From: Chloroflexota bacterium
GTDB taxonomy: Bacteria > Chloroflexota > Dehalococcoidia > DSTF01 > JACRBR01
DNA: 8,399 nucleotides
Assembly (NCBI GenBank): GCA_016213125.1
Contig: JACRBR010000247.1
Location: forward strand, 1-8,399
Direction: 5' to 3'
Below, in pieces: positions 1 through 5,650 of the stretch (the first letter of the stretch is position 1; each line of letters starts with the position of its first letter). The notes beneath the pieces are model-generated. The model did not search any database, had not been told where the DNA came from, and saw nothing but the letters and a program-made list of their open reading frames with translations. Made by a program: the position numbers and the translations under genes.

Positions 1-1
1 C

Positions 2-439
2 GGCGCCGGCTTCCTGACCATGGGCGCCTCCAGCCTGCTCACCTCCCTGCTGACGATGTCCTTCAGCGCCCGCTCCAGCGGCGCCGCCCACGCCATGCCC
101 CGCGGCCCGCGCGGCTTCGAAGACTTCATCGGCTCCTTCACGGATGGCGCGGCGCTGTCCGCCCTCATGCTCGGCGGCGCGTGGCTGCTGCGGCGCCGCG
201 ACGGCGAGCGTGGGGCGCGCGCCCGGCTGGCCCTCGGCCTGCTCGCGCTCGCGGCGTTCGGCGCCACCGCTCTGCTGTTGATCCCGCTGGGCCTGTGGCA
301 GATCGTTCGCTATCCGGGCACCGGCGGCGGGTACTGGCTGGCGTCCGGCCTCGCCGCCATCGGCGCGCTCCTCGTCTTCGTCGCGTGGCGCACCTTCGGA
401 TGGAACAGTGCTGCGCCGGCACCGTCCGTCGCGGTCTAG
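2..439 (+). CDS. Membrane protein of unknown function, 5' end missing
   Basis: The reading frame is open from the window edge to a TAG at 437-439, so the gene probably begins upstream. The first visible ATG (20) has no Shine-Dalgarno sequence before it. Third codon positions are almost all G or C, as in the neighbouring real genes. Counted from that ATG, hydrophobic stretches lie at about residues 41-57, 68-96 and 105-128. An Arg-rich loop (RRRDGERGAR) follows the first, which suggests an integral membrane protein with its basic loop in the cytoplasm. I do not recognise the family, and no catalytic motif is visible. The stop overlaps the stop of the convergent NUDIX gene by 4 bp. The missing N-terminus could carry the identifying domain. 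Confidence 0.6.
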   Translation, partial: GAGFLTMGASSLLTSLLTMSFSARSSGAAHAMPRGPRGFEDFIGSFTDGAALSALMLGGAWLLRRRDGERGARARLALGLLALAAFGATALLLIPLGLWQIVRYPGTGGGYWLASGLAAIGALLVFVAWRTFGWNSAAPAPSVAV

Positions 440-933
440 CGCGCCGTCCCCATCACCAGCTCGATCGCCCGCAGCCCGATGACGCGCACGTCCTCCGGCG
501 CCGGCACCTCGACCCCGCACGCCGCGAGCCTCAGCGGCTCGTTTCGGCGCAACTCCTCAGCGGACACCCACATGAAACCGTGGTCGTGGTCTGGCGCCGC
601 GTGCGGAATGCCCGGAACGGGGCGAAGCGCGTAGCTCATGTCGATGTGCTGGTGCGCCGGATGCATGTCCGTCGCCCCAACATCGGCGATGATGATCTTC
701 AGCGGCGCCGGTAGCTGCGGGATGTTCGTGAAGGCGAGCGGCGCCTCGTGCGGCACCACCTCGCAGGTGATGCCCGTCTCTTCCAGCGCCTCACGCACGA
801 CCGCCTGGATCATGTCCTCGTCCGGGTCGATGTGGCCGCCGGCCGGCAGCCAGAGCTGCAGCTTCCGGTGCCAGTGCAGCAGCGTCCGCCCGTCCTCGAC
901 GACGAACCCCGACACCGTAAAGTGGCGCTCCAT
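436..933 (-). CDS. NUDIX hydrolase
   Basis: A 165-residue protein with a perfect Nudix box at residues 33-55, matching G-x5-E-x7-R-E-U-x-E-E-x-G-U: G33, E39, R47, E48, E51, E52, G54, I55. The acidic residues of this box bind the Mg2+ used to hydrolyse a nucleoside diphosphate linked to another group. The region before the box (LWLPAGGHIDPDED) and the length are typical of single-domain NUDIX enzymes. The substrate cannot be read from sequence; candidates include oxidised nucleotides, nucleotide sugars and other dinucleotides. The ATG at 931-933 is chosen because the protein then starts directly at the first beta strand (MERHFTVSGFVV). The frame stays open far upstream to about 2958, but that extension is antisense to other genes and shows no protein character. 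No strong Shine-Dalgarno is seen. The neighbour to the left is convergent and the next gene to the right is divergent, so it is probably monocistronic. Confidence 0.93.
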   Translation of the reverse strand: MERHFTVSGFVVEDGRTLLHWHRKLQLWLPAGGHIDPDEDMIQAVVREALEETGITCEVVPHEAPLAFTNIPQLPAPLKIIIADVGATDMHPAHQHIDMSYALRPVPGIPHAAPDHDHGFMWVSAEELRRNEPLRLAACGVEVPAPEDVRVIGLRAIELVMGTAR

Positions 934-1048
934 GCCCGGGAGGGTAGCGAGGGCGAGGAGAGGTGGGAAGTGAGAGGCGCGGAAAGGAAGGACGATGGAG
1001 GACGGAGGATGGAAGATGGAGGGGCTCCTGCGTTGATAGACTCCGGAC
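934..1048. other. Divergent intergenic region, purine-rich on the + strand
   Basis: This 115-base gap separates the NUDIX gene (-) from the DUF1232 gene (+), so it should hold promoters for both. From about 938 to 1025 the + strand is nearly all purine, with only scattered C and T. No convincing -35/-10 pair is visible on either strand. A TAG in frame at 1037-1039 limits how far upstream the DUF1232 gene could start. The heptad repeat inside it is listed separately. Confidence 0.6.
994..1021 (+). repeat. Heptanucleotide tandem repeat, four copies
   Basis: Four consecutive 7-base units read GATGGAG, GACGGAG, GATGGAA, GATGGAG. They start at 994, 1001, 1008 and 1015, and each differs from the consensus GATGGAG by at most one base. 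A more degenerate fifth unit (GAAGGAC, 987-993) precedes them. The repeat ends 27 bases before the GTG of the DUF1232 gene, inside a non-coding gap. Its role is unknown; such tracts can vary in length by slippage. Confidence 0.75.
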
Positions 1049-1474
1049 GTGGAGACGCTCATTGTGGTTGTGGCGGCGGTGCTCGCGGCGCTGCTGCTGC
1101 TCGCGGTTGGGTTGTGGCTGCTGTGGCGCCGGGCGACCCGCGAGGAACGGCGCCTCATCAAGCGGATCACACGCCTGCGATTCGCGTCGAAGCTCCGCCT
1201 CGCGAGACGCCTCGCGACGGATCGCCGCATCCCGCTGGCCCTGCGGGCGATCCCGCCGCTCCTGGTGCTGTACCTGGCGATGCCCATCGATATCATCCCC
1301 GACTTCATCCCCGTCCTCGGCCAGCTCGATGATGCGCTCATCATCCTCGTCGGCGTTGCGCTGCTGCTGCGCTTCGCGCCACGGAGCGCGATTGAGGGAC
1401 ACCTGGCCGGACTGGAAGCGGCGGACGGCGCGGCCCGCGAAAGGCCCGCGTCGCGAGGGGGCCATGCGGCATGA
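1049..1474 (+). CDS. DUF1232 (YkvA-like) small membrane protein
   Basis: A 141-residue protein. Residues about 3-27 form a hydrophobic N-terminal membrane segment, followed by a strongly basic linker (28-66). The DUF1232 signature lies around residues 74-117: a YLAMPIDIIPDFIPVLG segment, then QLDD and a second hydrophobic helix (about 96-110). DUF1232 proteins are widespread small membrane-associated proteins without a settled biochemical role. The start is GTG at 1049: a stop in frame at 1037-1039 leaves no earlier start, and this codon places the membrane helix at the very N-terminus. No clear Shine-Dalgarno is seen. The stop overlaps the start of the next gene (ATGA, 1471-1474), which indicates translational coupling. 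The N-terminal anchor plus the DUF1232 hairpin suggests at least two membrane passes; topology is inferred. Confidence 0.88.
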   Translation: METLIVVVAAVLAALLLLAVGLWLLWRRATREERRLIKRITRLRFASKLRLARRLATDRRIPLALRAIPPLLVLYLAMPIDIIPDFIPVLGQLDDALIILVGVALLLRFAPRSAIEGHLAGLEAADGAARERPASRGGHAA

Positions 1475-2190
1475 AGACGTACGATCTCTACGTTGAGTCG
1501 GGCCCGAAGCACATGAAGACCATGGTCCACGTCCCCCGGCTGCTCGGGTGCGTCGCGGTGGGCCCGACGACCGACGCAGCGCTGGCGGCGACGCCCGACG
1601 CGATCCGGACGTACCTCCGCTTCCTTCGTGGATGCGGCGAGAGGGTGGCTCCCGATGCGCCCTTCAAGACGCGGGTCGCCGAGCACGTCACTGAGGGCAT
1701 GTGGCTCGGAAACGGGTCGCCGTACGTGTTGTTCGCGCCGGACCTGCAGCCGGTGAGCGGGAAAGAGATCGAGACGCTGCTCGGGCGGTACCACCGCATG
1801 CGCGAGACGCTGGCATTGTGGGCGGAATCGCGCACCGCCAGACAGCTCGATGCGATGCCGAAGGGCGGAGGGCGGACGGCGCGCGCCATCCTCCTGCACG
1901 TGGCGGGTAGCGGGGGCGGCTATCTCTCGCCGGTGGTCGGCGGCGTGAAGGGGTTCTCGGCCGTACACGGGGGCGCGGAGCGTGGTGAGATCGCGATTCC
2001 GGACGCGCTGCGGCGGGTCGACGCGATGGCGGCGGAGGTGGTTCGCGCGACAACGCCGGCACAGCGGTCGGTCGTGATCCGGCGGCCGAAGGAGGTGCGG
2101 ACGCTCCGAAAGGCGCTCCGCCGTATGCTGGAGCACGACTGGGAGCACCTGGTGGAACTGTCGCGCCGCCCCGGCGGACCGGAGCTGTAG
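1471..2190 (+). CDS. HicB-like N-terminal domain fused to DinB-like C-terminal domain
   Basis: A 239-residue protein of two parts. Residues about 3-57 resemble the HicB antitoxin fold: a strand pair (YDLYVESG... MVHVP), then LLGCVAVGPTTDAAL and a helix, matching the HicB pattern of PxLxGC, GxT and EAL-like positions. Residues about 100-235 look like a DinB/YfiT four-helix domain, with H143 in LLHVAGS and H222/H226 in an HxxxH (EHDWEHLVEL). These are the usual places of the three metal-binding histidines. No HicA toxin lies beside it; the upstream partner is the DUF1232 gene, with a 4-bp overlap. GAGGGGG at 1455-1461, 9 bases before the ATG, is a good ribosome site. DinB-type proteins are metal-dependent, and some are thiol transferases; the substrate here is unknown. 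The HicB-like part may serve as a sensing or dimerising module rather than as a true antitoxin. Confidence 0.8.
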   Translation: MKTYDLYVESGPKHMKTMVHVPRLLGCVAVGPTTDAALAATPDAIRTYLRFLRGCGERVAPDAPFKTRVAEHVTEGMWLGNGSPYVLFAPDLQPVSGKEIETLLGRYHRMRETLALWAESRTARQLDAMPKGGGRTARAILLHVAGSGGGYLSPVVGGVKGFSAVHGGAERGEIAIPDALRRVDAMAAEVVRATTPAQRSVVIRRPKEVRTLRKALRRMLEHDWEHLVELSRRPGGPEL

Positions 2191-2260
2191 CGGTGACGCT
2201 GTCGCAACCTGCGGCATTGCGTGTTCGAGGCGAGACCCGGCGAGCAAGGAGCACGAGCAC

Positions 2261-3112
2261 ATGAAGGAGTTTGAGGGCAAGGTGGCCGTCGTCACGGGCG
2301 CGGCAAGCGGGATCGGGCGCGGGCTCGCCGAGCGGTTCGCGGCCGAAGGAATGCGCGTGGTTGTGGCGGACGTGGAGCAGCCGGCATTGGACGACGCGGC
2401 GAGGCAAGTGGCGTCAGCCGGCGCTGAAGTCCTTGCGGTGCGCACGGACGTCTCGAAAGAAGCCGACGTGCAGGCGCTGGCCGCGAAGACGCTGGAGCGC
2501 TTCGGGGCGGTGCACATCCTGTGCAACAACGCGGGGGTCGGTGGTGGTGGCGGCACGTCGTGGGAGATGCCGCTCGTTGACTGGGAGTGGACGCTGGGCG
2601 TGAACCTGTGGGGCGTGATCCACGGTGTGCGCGCCTTCGTGCCGCTGATGCTGAAGGGCGGGGACGAGGGCCATATCGTGAACACAGCCTCGGTCGCGGG
2701 GCTCATCGCGGGAGCGGGCGGCCCGGCGTATACGACCAGCAAGTTCGGCGTGGTGGGACTGTCGGAGATGCTGCACCACGAGCTGGCCCAGGCCTCTGCC
2801 GGCAAGATCAAAGTCTCGGTGCTGTGTCCTGCGCTGACGAACACGCGGATCCTGGAGTCCCGGCGGAACCACCCGGCGGGCCCCCAATCGGAGCCTGCGG
2901 AGGGGACGCCGGAGCGGATGATGGTGGACATGCTCAAGGGGATCTTCGCGGGAGGCATGGCTCCGGCGGAGACGGCTGGGTTCGTCGTGGATGCGATCCG
3001 GAACGAGCGCTTCTACGTGCTGACCCACCCGGAGCACAACCCGCGCCTGCAGATGCGCGCCGAGGCGATCGTGGGCGGCGGTGCTCCGCCGCTGCTGATG
3101 CCCTCACCCTGA
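2261..3112 (+). CDS. SDR family NAD(P)-dependent oxidoreductase
   Basis: A 283-residue classical short-chain dehydrogenase/reductase with a Rossmann fold. Visible landmarks are the cofactor motif TGAASGIG (12-19), D37 at the end of the second strand (which usually favours NAD(H) over NADP(H)), D63-V64, NNAG (89-92), and the catalytic tetrad N115, S144, Y157 and K161 (YTTSK). The substrate is an alcohol or carbonyl compound that cannot be named from sequence. The C-terminal tail (about 245-283) is somewhat longer than in the minimal ~250-residue enzymes. The ATG at 2261 is preceded by AAGGAG at 2246-2251 with 9-base spacing. The gene follows the HicB-DinB gene on the same strand after 70 bases and could be read through from it, though that gap could also hold its own promoter. 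It converges on the YciI gene. Confidence 0.93.
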   Translation: MKEFEGKVAVVTGAASGIGRGLAERFAAEGMRVVVADVEQPALDDAARQVASAGAEVLAVRTDVSKEADVQALAAKTLERFGAVHILCNNAGVGGGGGTSWEMPLVDWEWTLGVNLWGVIHGVRAFVPLMLKGGDEGHIVNTASVAGLIAGAGGPAYTTSKFGVVGLSEMLHHELAQASAGKIKVSVLCPALTNTRILESRRNHPAGPQSEPAEGTPERMMVDMLKGIFAGGMAPAETAGFVVDAIRNERFYVLTHPEHNPRLQMRAEAIVGGGAPPLLMPSP

Positions 3113-3149
3113 CGCCTCGGCCCGGGCGCCCGTGCCACCACGGCGTCAG
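3109..3149. terminator. Inverted repeat between two convergent genes, possible bidirectional terminator
   Basis: CTGACGCC at 3109-3116 pairs perfectly with GGCGTCAG at 3142-3149. The left arm includes the TGA of the dehydrogenase gene and the right arm includes the stop of the YciI gene. Inside lie a palindrome CGGGCGCCCG and an alternative stem CCGTG/CACGG (3130-3134 with 3139-3143, four-base loop). There is no T-tract on either side, so intrinsic termination is not proven. The position between convergent genes makes an RNA hairpin that protects or ends both transcripts plausible. Confidence 0.4.
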
Positions 3150-3496
3150 CCCTTGTTGTGCAGCAGGAGCTGCCGCACCTGGATCCATGCGTTGGACGCG
3201 ACCGGAATGCGCCTTGCCACGGCCTCGGCGTCCGCTGCGTCCGCGCAGTCGACGACGTAGTACCCGCCAAGCACCTCCTTGGTCTCGGCATACGGGCCGT
3301 CAACCCCCAGCGACCGCTGTCCCTGGACGCGCACGACAGGCGCCCCCTCATAGGGCATCAGCGCGCCGCCGGACACATACCGCCCCTCGCCGCGCAGCGC
3401 CTCACCCAGCGCTGCGTGCTGTGGCTGGAGGGTGGGTGGATCGTTGGGGCCCAGCGGGATCGCGGGGTCATAGCAGATGAGGAACATGTACATCAT
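3146..3496 (-). CDS. YciI family (DGPF domain) protein
   Basis: A 116-residue protein that begins MMYMFLICYDP, with a ferredoxin-like alpha/beta pattern, and carries the family signature DGPYAETKE at residues 66-74, followed by VLGGYYVVDC. YciI/DGPF proteins are small dimeric proteins. A few are known to act on chlorinated aromatic or muconolactone-type compounds, but most have no assigned role. In other genomes they often sit next to ECF sigma-factor genes; none is seen here. The start at 3494-3496 is supported by GGAG (complement of 3504-3507) 7 bases upstream. An open extension of 20 residues farther upstream (to 3556) is Arg- and Ser-rich and does not resemble the family. The gene stands alone between a convergent dehydrogenase gene and the divergent toxin-antitoxin pair. 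Confidence 0.9.
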   Translation of the reverse strand: MMYMFLICYDPAIPLGPNDPPTLQPQHAALGEALRGEGRYVSGGALMPYEGAPVVRVQGQRSLGVDGPYAETKEVLGGYYVVDCADAADAEAVARRIPVASNAWIQVRQLLLHNKG

Positions 3497-3631
3497 TTCC
3501 GTACTCCGTCGGTGGTGTCGCGATGCTGCGCCTCGCGCACTATAGCGACGAGGCATGACGCCGGGATCGACGGCGTTACGAAAACCTTAGGGAACAGAGG
3601 AAGCCCCCCGGAGTCCATCCGTCTTTCCGAT

Positions 3632-3647
3632 CGTCTACAATAGGACG
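3632..3647 (+). promoter_or_regulatory. -10 promoter element of the toxin-antitoxin pair, with a possible operator
   Basis: TACAAT at 3636-3641 matches the bacterial -10 hexamer at five of six positions. It stands out in GC-rich surroundings and lies 29 bases before the ATG of the first gene, which allows a short leader. No good -35 hexamer is seen at 16-18 bases upstream. Short arms CGTC (3632-3635) and GACG (3644-3647) flank the -10 as an inverted repeat and could bind a repressor such as the antitoxin itself; the arms are only 4 bases long, so this part is weak. Confidence 0.5.
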
Positions 3648-3670
3648 GCCTTCTGGGAGCAGGGGACGAC

Positions 3671-3862
3671 ATGGTCACGAAGAACAAGAAGCCACAACTA
3701 AACAAGGAAGCTGCCCTACGCGCGAGACTCGCGCTGGATCCCGACCTACCCGAGAAGATTGACCGGGCGCTGGCCGACTACGAGGAGGCACGGGCACGAG
3801 GTGAGCTACGTCGTAAGACCACTCCCCGAGGTAACGGAGGAACTGGCAAGAGAACCTCGTAG
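3671..3862 (+). CDS. Small putative antitoxin, family not recognised
   Basis: A 63-residue protein rich in charged residues. Residues about 11-48 are likely helical (NKEAALRARLAL, then LPEKIDRALADYEEARARG); the ends are basic (KNKKP at the start, a GKRTS tail). I do not recognise a family. It is called a putative antitoxin only because it is short and precedes and overlaps a RelE/ParE-like gene. The ATG at 3671 follows GGGAG (3655-3659) and AGGGGA (3661-3666) ribosome-site candidates. Its last 62 bases are also read in another frame by the toxin gene, a long overlap for such a pair; the Gly- and Lys-rich C-terminal tail (about 49-63) may simply be a by-product of that overlap. CTA and AGA codons, rare in the neighbours, point to transfer. 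Confidence 0.6.
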   Translation: MVTKNKKPQLNKEAALRARLALDPDLPEKIDRALADYEEARARGELRRKTTPRGNGGTGKRTS

Positions 3863-4088
3863 CGTCCAGGATGGCTTCCAAGAGATTATGGCCGTCATCG
3901 CCATGAATCCATTTCCCAACCCACAGTTTCCGCTTATCACCGAAGAGGTCGCCCGGGAAGGACGGCGCGTCTATACCTATCTAGACCGGACCTTCCCTTA
4001 CGCGATCCAGTTCATCACCGTCCCTGAAACTGAAGCCGACGATGGCGCGGTGTTGGTCCTCGCGATCAGGCGGCTGCGCGGCAGGTGA
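3801..4088 (+). CDS. RelE/ParE-like toxin-type protein
   Basis: A 95-residue protein with the layout of the RelE/ParE superfamily: an N-terminal strand (SYVVRPLPEV), a long helix (residues about 11-36), NPFPNP, then beta strands with GRRVYTYLD (54-62), FPYAIQFITV and a final strand LVLAIRRLRGR. RelE-type members cut mRNA at the ribosome and ParE-type members poison DNA gyrase; which applies here cannot be told. The GTG at 3801 is preferred because the family-like strand begins there; GAGGAGG at about 3782-3788 lies 12 bases upstream, a slightly long spacing. A TTG at 3759 would add 14 unconvincing residues. It overlaps the small upstream gene by 62 bases, so the two should be co-translated. 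Codons GTA, AGA and CTA are more frequent than in neighbouring genes. The stop lies 7 bases from that of the convergent gltA. Confidence 0.75.
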   Translation: MSYVVRPLPEVTEELAREPRSVQDGFQEIMAVIAMNPFPNPQFPLITEEVAREGRRVYTYLDRTFPYAIQFITVPETEADDGAVLVLAIRRLRGR

Positions 4089-4095
4089 GCTTGCG

Positions 4096-5385
4096 CTACC
4101 GCTCTGAGACGGGCACGTACTCGCGGCCGCGGTTGCCGGAGTAGATCTGACGTGGGCGCGCAATCTTCTGCTCGCTATCGGTGATCATCTCCCGCCACTG
4201 CGCGACCCACCCCGCCGTGCGCGGGATGGCGAAGAGCACCGGGAACATCTCCACCGGGAACCCCAGCGCCTGGTAGATGATGCCGCTGTAAAAGTCCACA
4301 TTGGGGTACAGCTTGCGGGAGATGAAGTACTCGTCCTCCAGGGCGATCTTCTCCAGCTCCAGCGCAATATCGAGCATGGGATTGCGGCCGACGAGGTCGA
4401 AGACCTCATACGCCGTCCGCTTGATGATCTTCGCGCGCGGATCGTAGTTCTTGTACACGCGGTGGCCGAACCCCATGAGCCGCCCCTCGCCCGCCTTCAC
4501 GCGCTTGATGAAGTCCGGGATGTTCTTGATGTCGCCGATGTGGTCCAGCATGCGGAGCACTTCTTCATTGGCGCCGCCGTGGAGCGGGCCATAGAGGGCG
4601 GCACAGGCGGCGGCCGTCGCGGAGAACGGATCGGGCCGGCTGCTGCCGACGGCCCGCATGGCGTTCGTGCTGCAGTTCTGCTCGTGGTCGGCATGCAGGA
4701 TGAAGAGGACATCGATCGCCCGCTCGAGGACCGGGTCAGGCTTGTAGTCCTTCTCGGCAACCTGGCGCCAGAGCATGCTGCAGAAGTTGGCTGGGAAGGA
4801 GAGATCGTTGTCCGGATAGATGATGGGGAGACCGCGCGTGCGCCTGTACGCGTACGCCGCAATGGTCGGCATCTTCGCGATGAGGCGCCACGTCTGCAGT
4901 TCGCGTGAGGCCGGATCGTCGACGTCTTTCCCGTCCTTGTAGTACGTGGAGAGCGCGGCGACCGTCCCGACCAGCATGCCCATCGGGTGGGAGTCGTAGT
5001 TGAAGCCGTCGACGAACTTCTTGGTGTTCTCGTGCACCATCGTGTGATAGGTGATGTTGTGCACCCATTCCGAGAGCTGCGTCGCGGTTGGCAGCTCGCC
5101 AAAGAGCAGCAGGTAGGCCGTCTCCAGGTAGGTGCTGTGCTCCGCCACCTGCTCGATGGGGTAGCCGCGATACTCGAGGATTCCCTTGTCGCCATCGATG
5201 AAGGTGATCGCGCTACGGCATGAGGCCGTGTTCGTAAACGCCGGATCGTACGTCATCAGGCCGAAGTCGTCGTCGTCCACGCGGATCTGCCGGAAGTCGA
5301 TCGCGCGTACGGTGCCGTCGCTTATAGGTACCTCGTACTGCTTTCCGGTGCGGTTATCGGTGACGGTCAGGCTGTCGTTGGGCAT
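4096..5385 (-). CDS. gltA: Citrate synthase (type II)
   Basis: A 429-residue protein, the usual length for the Gram-negative type II enzyme. It condenses acetyl-CoA and oxaloacetate to citrate, the first step of the TCA cycle, in the cytoplasm. The catalytic triad is clear: H269 in GPLHGGANE, H308 in GFGHRVYKNYDPRAK and D364 in PNVDFYSG, equivalent to H264, H305 and D362 of the E. coli enzyme. HADHEQNCST (231-240) and IARPRQIYSG (408-417) are further family blocks. The ATG at 5383-5385 is chosen because GGAGG (complement of 5393-5397) lies 7 bases upstream, and because the open frame beyond it (to 5691) shows no family resemblance. The N-terminal ~45 residues form the small beta-rich domain typical of hexameric, NADH-regulated enzymes; allosteric control is inferred from this. 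No other TCA gene is adjacent. It is transcribed divergently from the PAS sensor gene. Confidence 0.98.
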   Translation of the reverse strand: MPNDSLTVTDNRTGKQYEVPISDGTVRAIDFRQIRVDDDDFGLMTYDPAFTNTASCRSAITFIDGDKGILEYRGYPIEQVAEHSTYLETAYLLLFGELPTATQLSEWVHNITYHTMVHENTKKFVDGFNYDSHPMGMLVGTVAALSTYYKDGKDVDDPASRELQTWRLIAKMPTIAAYAYRRTRGLPIIYPDNDLSFPANFCSMLWRQVAEKDYKPDPVLERAIDVLFILHADHEQNCSTNAMRAVGSSRPDPFSATAAACAALYGPLHGGANEEVLRMLDHIGDIKNIPDFIKRVKAGEGRLMGFGHRVYKNYDPRAKIIKRTAYEVFDLVGRNPMLDIALELEKIALEDEYFISRKLYPNVDFYSGIIYQALGFPVEMFPVLFAIPRTAGWVAQWREMITDSEQKIARPRQIYSGNRGREYVPVSER

Positions 5386-5650
5386 GGCGGAACCTCCGGC
5401 GGCAACGGCCGCATCCTGCGCGTTCTGGGTGGCAGCACCCAGGCCCGCGCGGGCGTCCCGGGAACAGCCCCGAAAGAGGATAACAGGAAGGCCAGCGACG
5501 CTCCCGTCTCCTCCTACATCTAGATCATGTATCGAGAAGCACATCTTCTCCGTTGTGCGACTCCCCAATACAGGGGGCTGCCCCCGTTTCCGATACTGCT
5601 TGTGCATCGCACGAGACAGGGGTCGCAGTGGACCGCGCTTTGGGGGCTGG
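5386..5650. promoter_or_regulatory. Divergent intergenic region between gltA and the PAS sensor gene
   Basis: These 265 bases should carry the promoters of both genes. Visible structure: an inverted repeat GAGAAG (5534-5539) / CTTCTC (5545-5550) with a 5-base loop; a palindrome GGGGGC-T-GCCCCC (5573-5585) followed by a short T run; and GTGC-ATC-GCAC (5602-5612), whose half TTGTGC also occurs at 5553-5558. I found no convincing sigma-70 -35/-10 pair on either strand. AT content rises around 5515-5550, the likeliest place for the gltA promoter. Which gene each element serves cannot be told from sequence. Confidence 0.5.

Noticed and set aside
1471..1650. A HicAB toxin-antitoxin system, suggested by the HicB-like domain.
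   Set aside because: No short HicA-like gene (double-stranded RNA-binding fold with a catalytic His) is present on either side; the HicB-like segment is fused to a DinB-like domain, so a classical toxin-antitoxin role is not supported.
2203..2221. CGCAA/TTGCG inverted repeat in the gap before the dehydrogenase gene.
   Set aside because: The arms are only 5 bases with a 9-base loop and no T-tract, which is expected by chance in GC-rich DNA; too weak to call a terminator or operator.
934..2958. Very long minus-strand open frame continuing upstream of the NUDIX gene, about 675 extra codons.
   Set aside because: It lies antisense to the DUF1232, HicB-DinB and dehydrogenase genes, all of which have clear family motifs. 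The extra protein is low-complexity Arg/Ser/Pro/Ala-rich sequence with no recognisable domain. Long antisense frames of this kind are a by-product of high GC content; only the last 165 residues are real.
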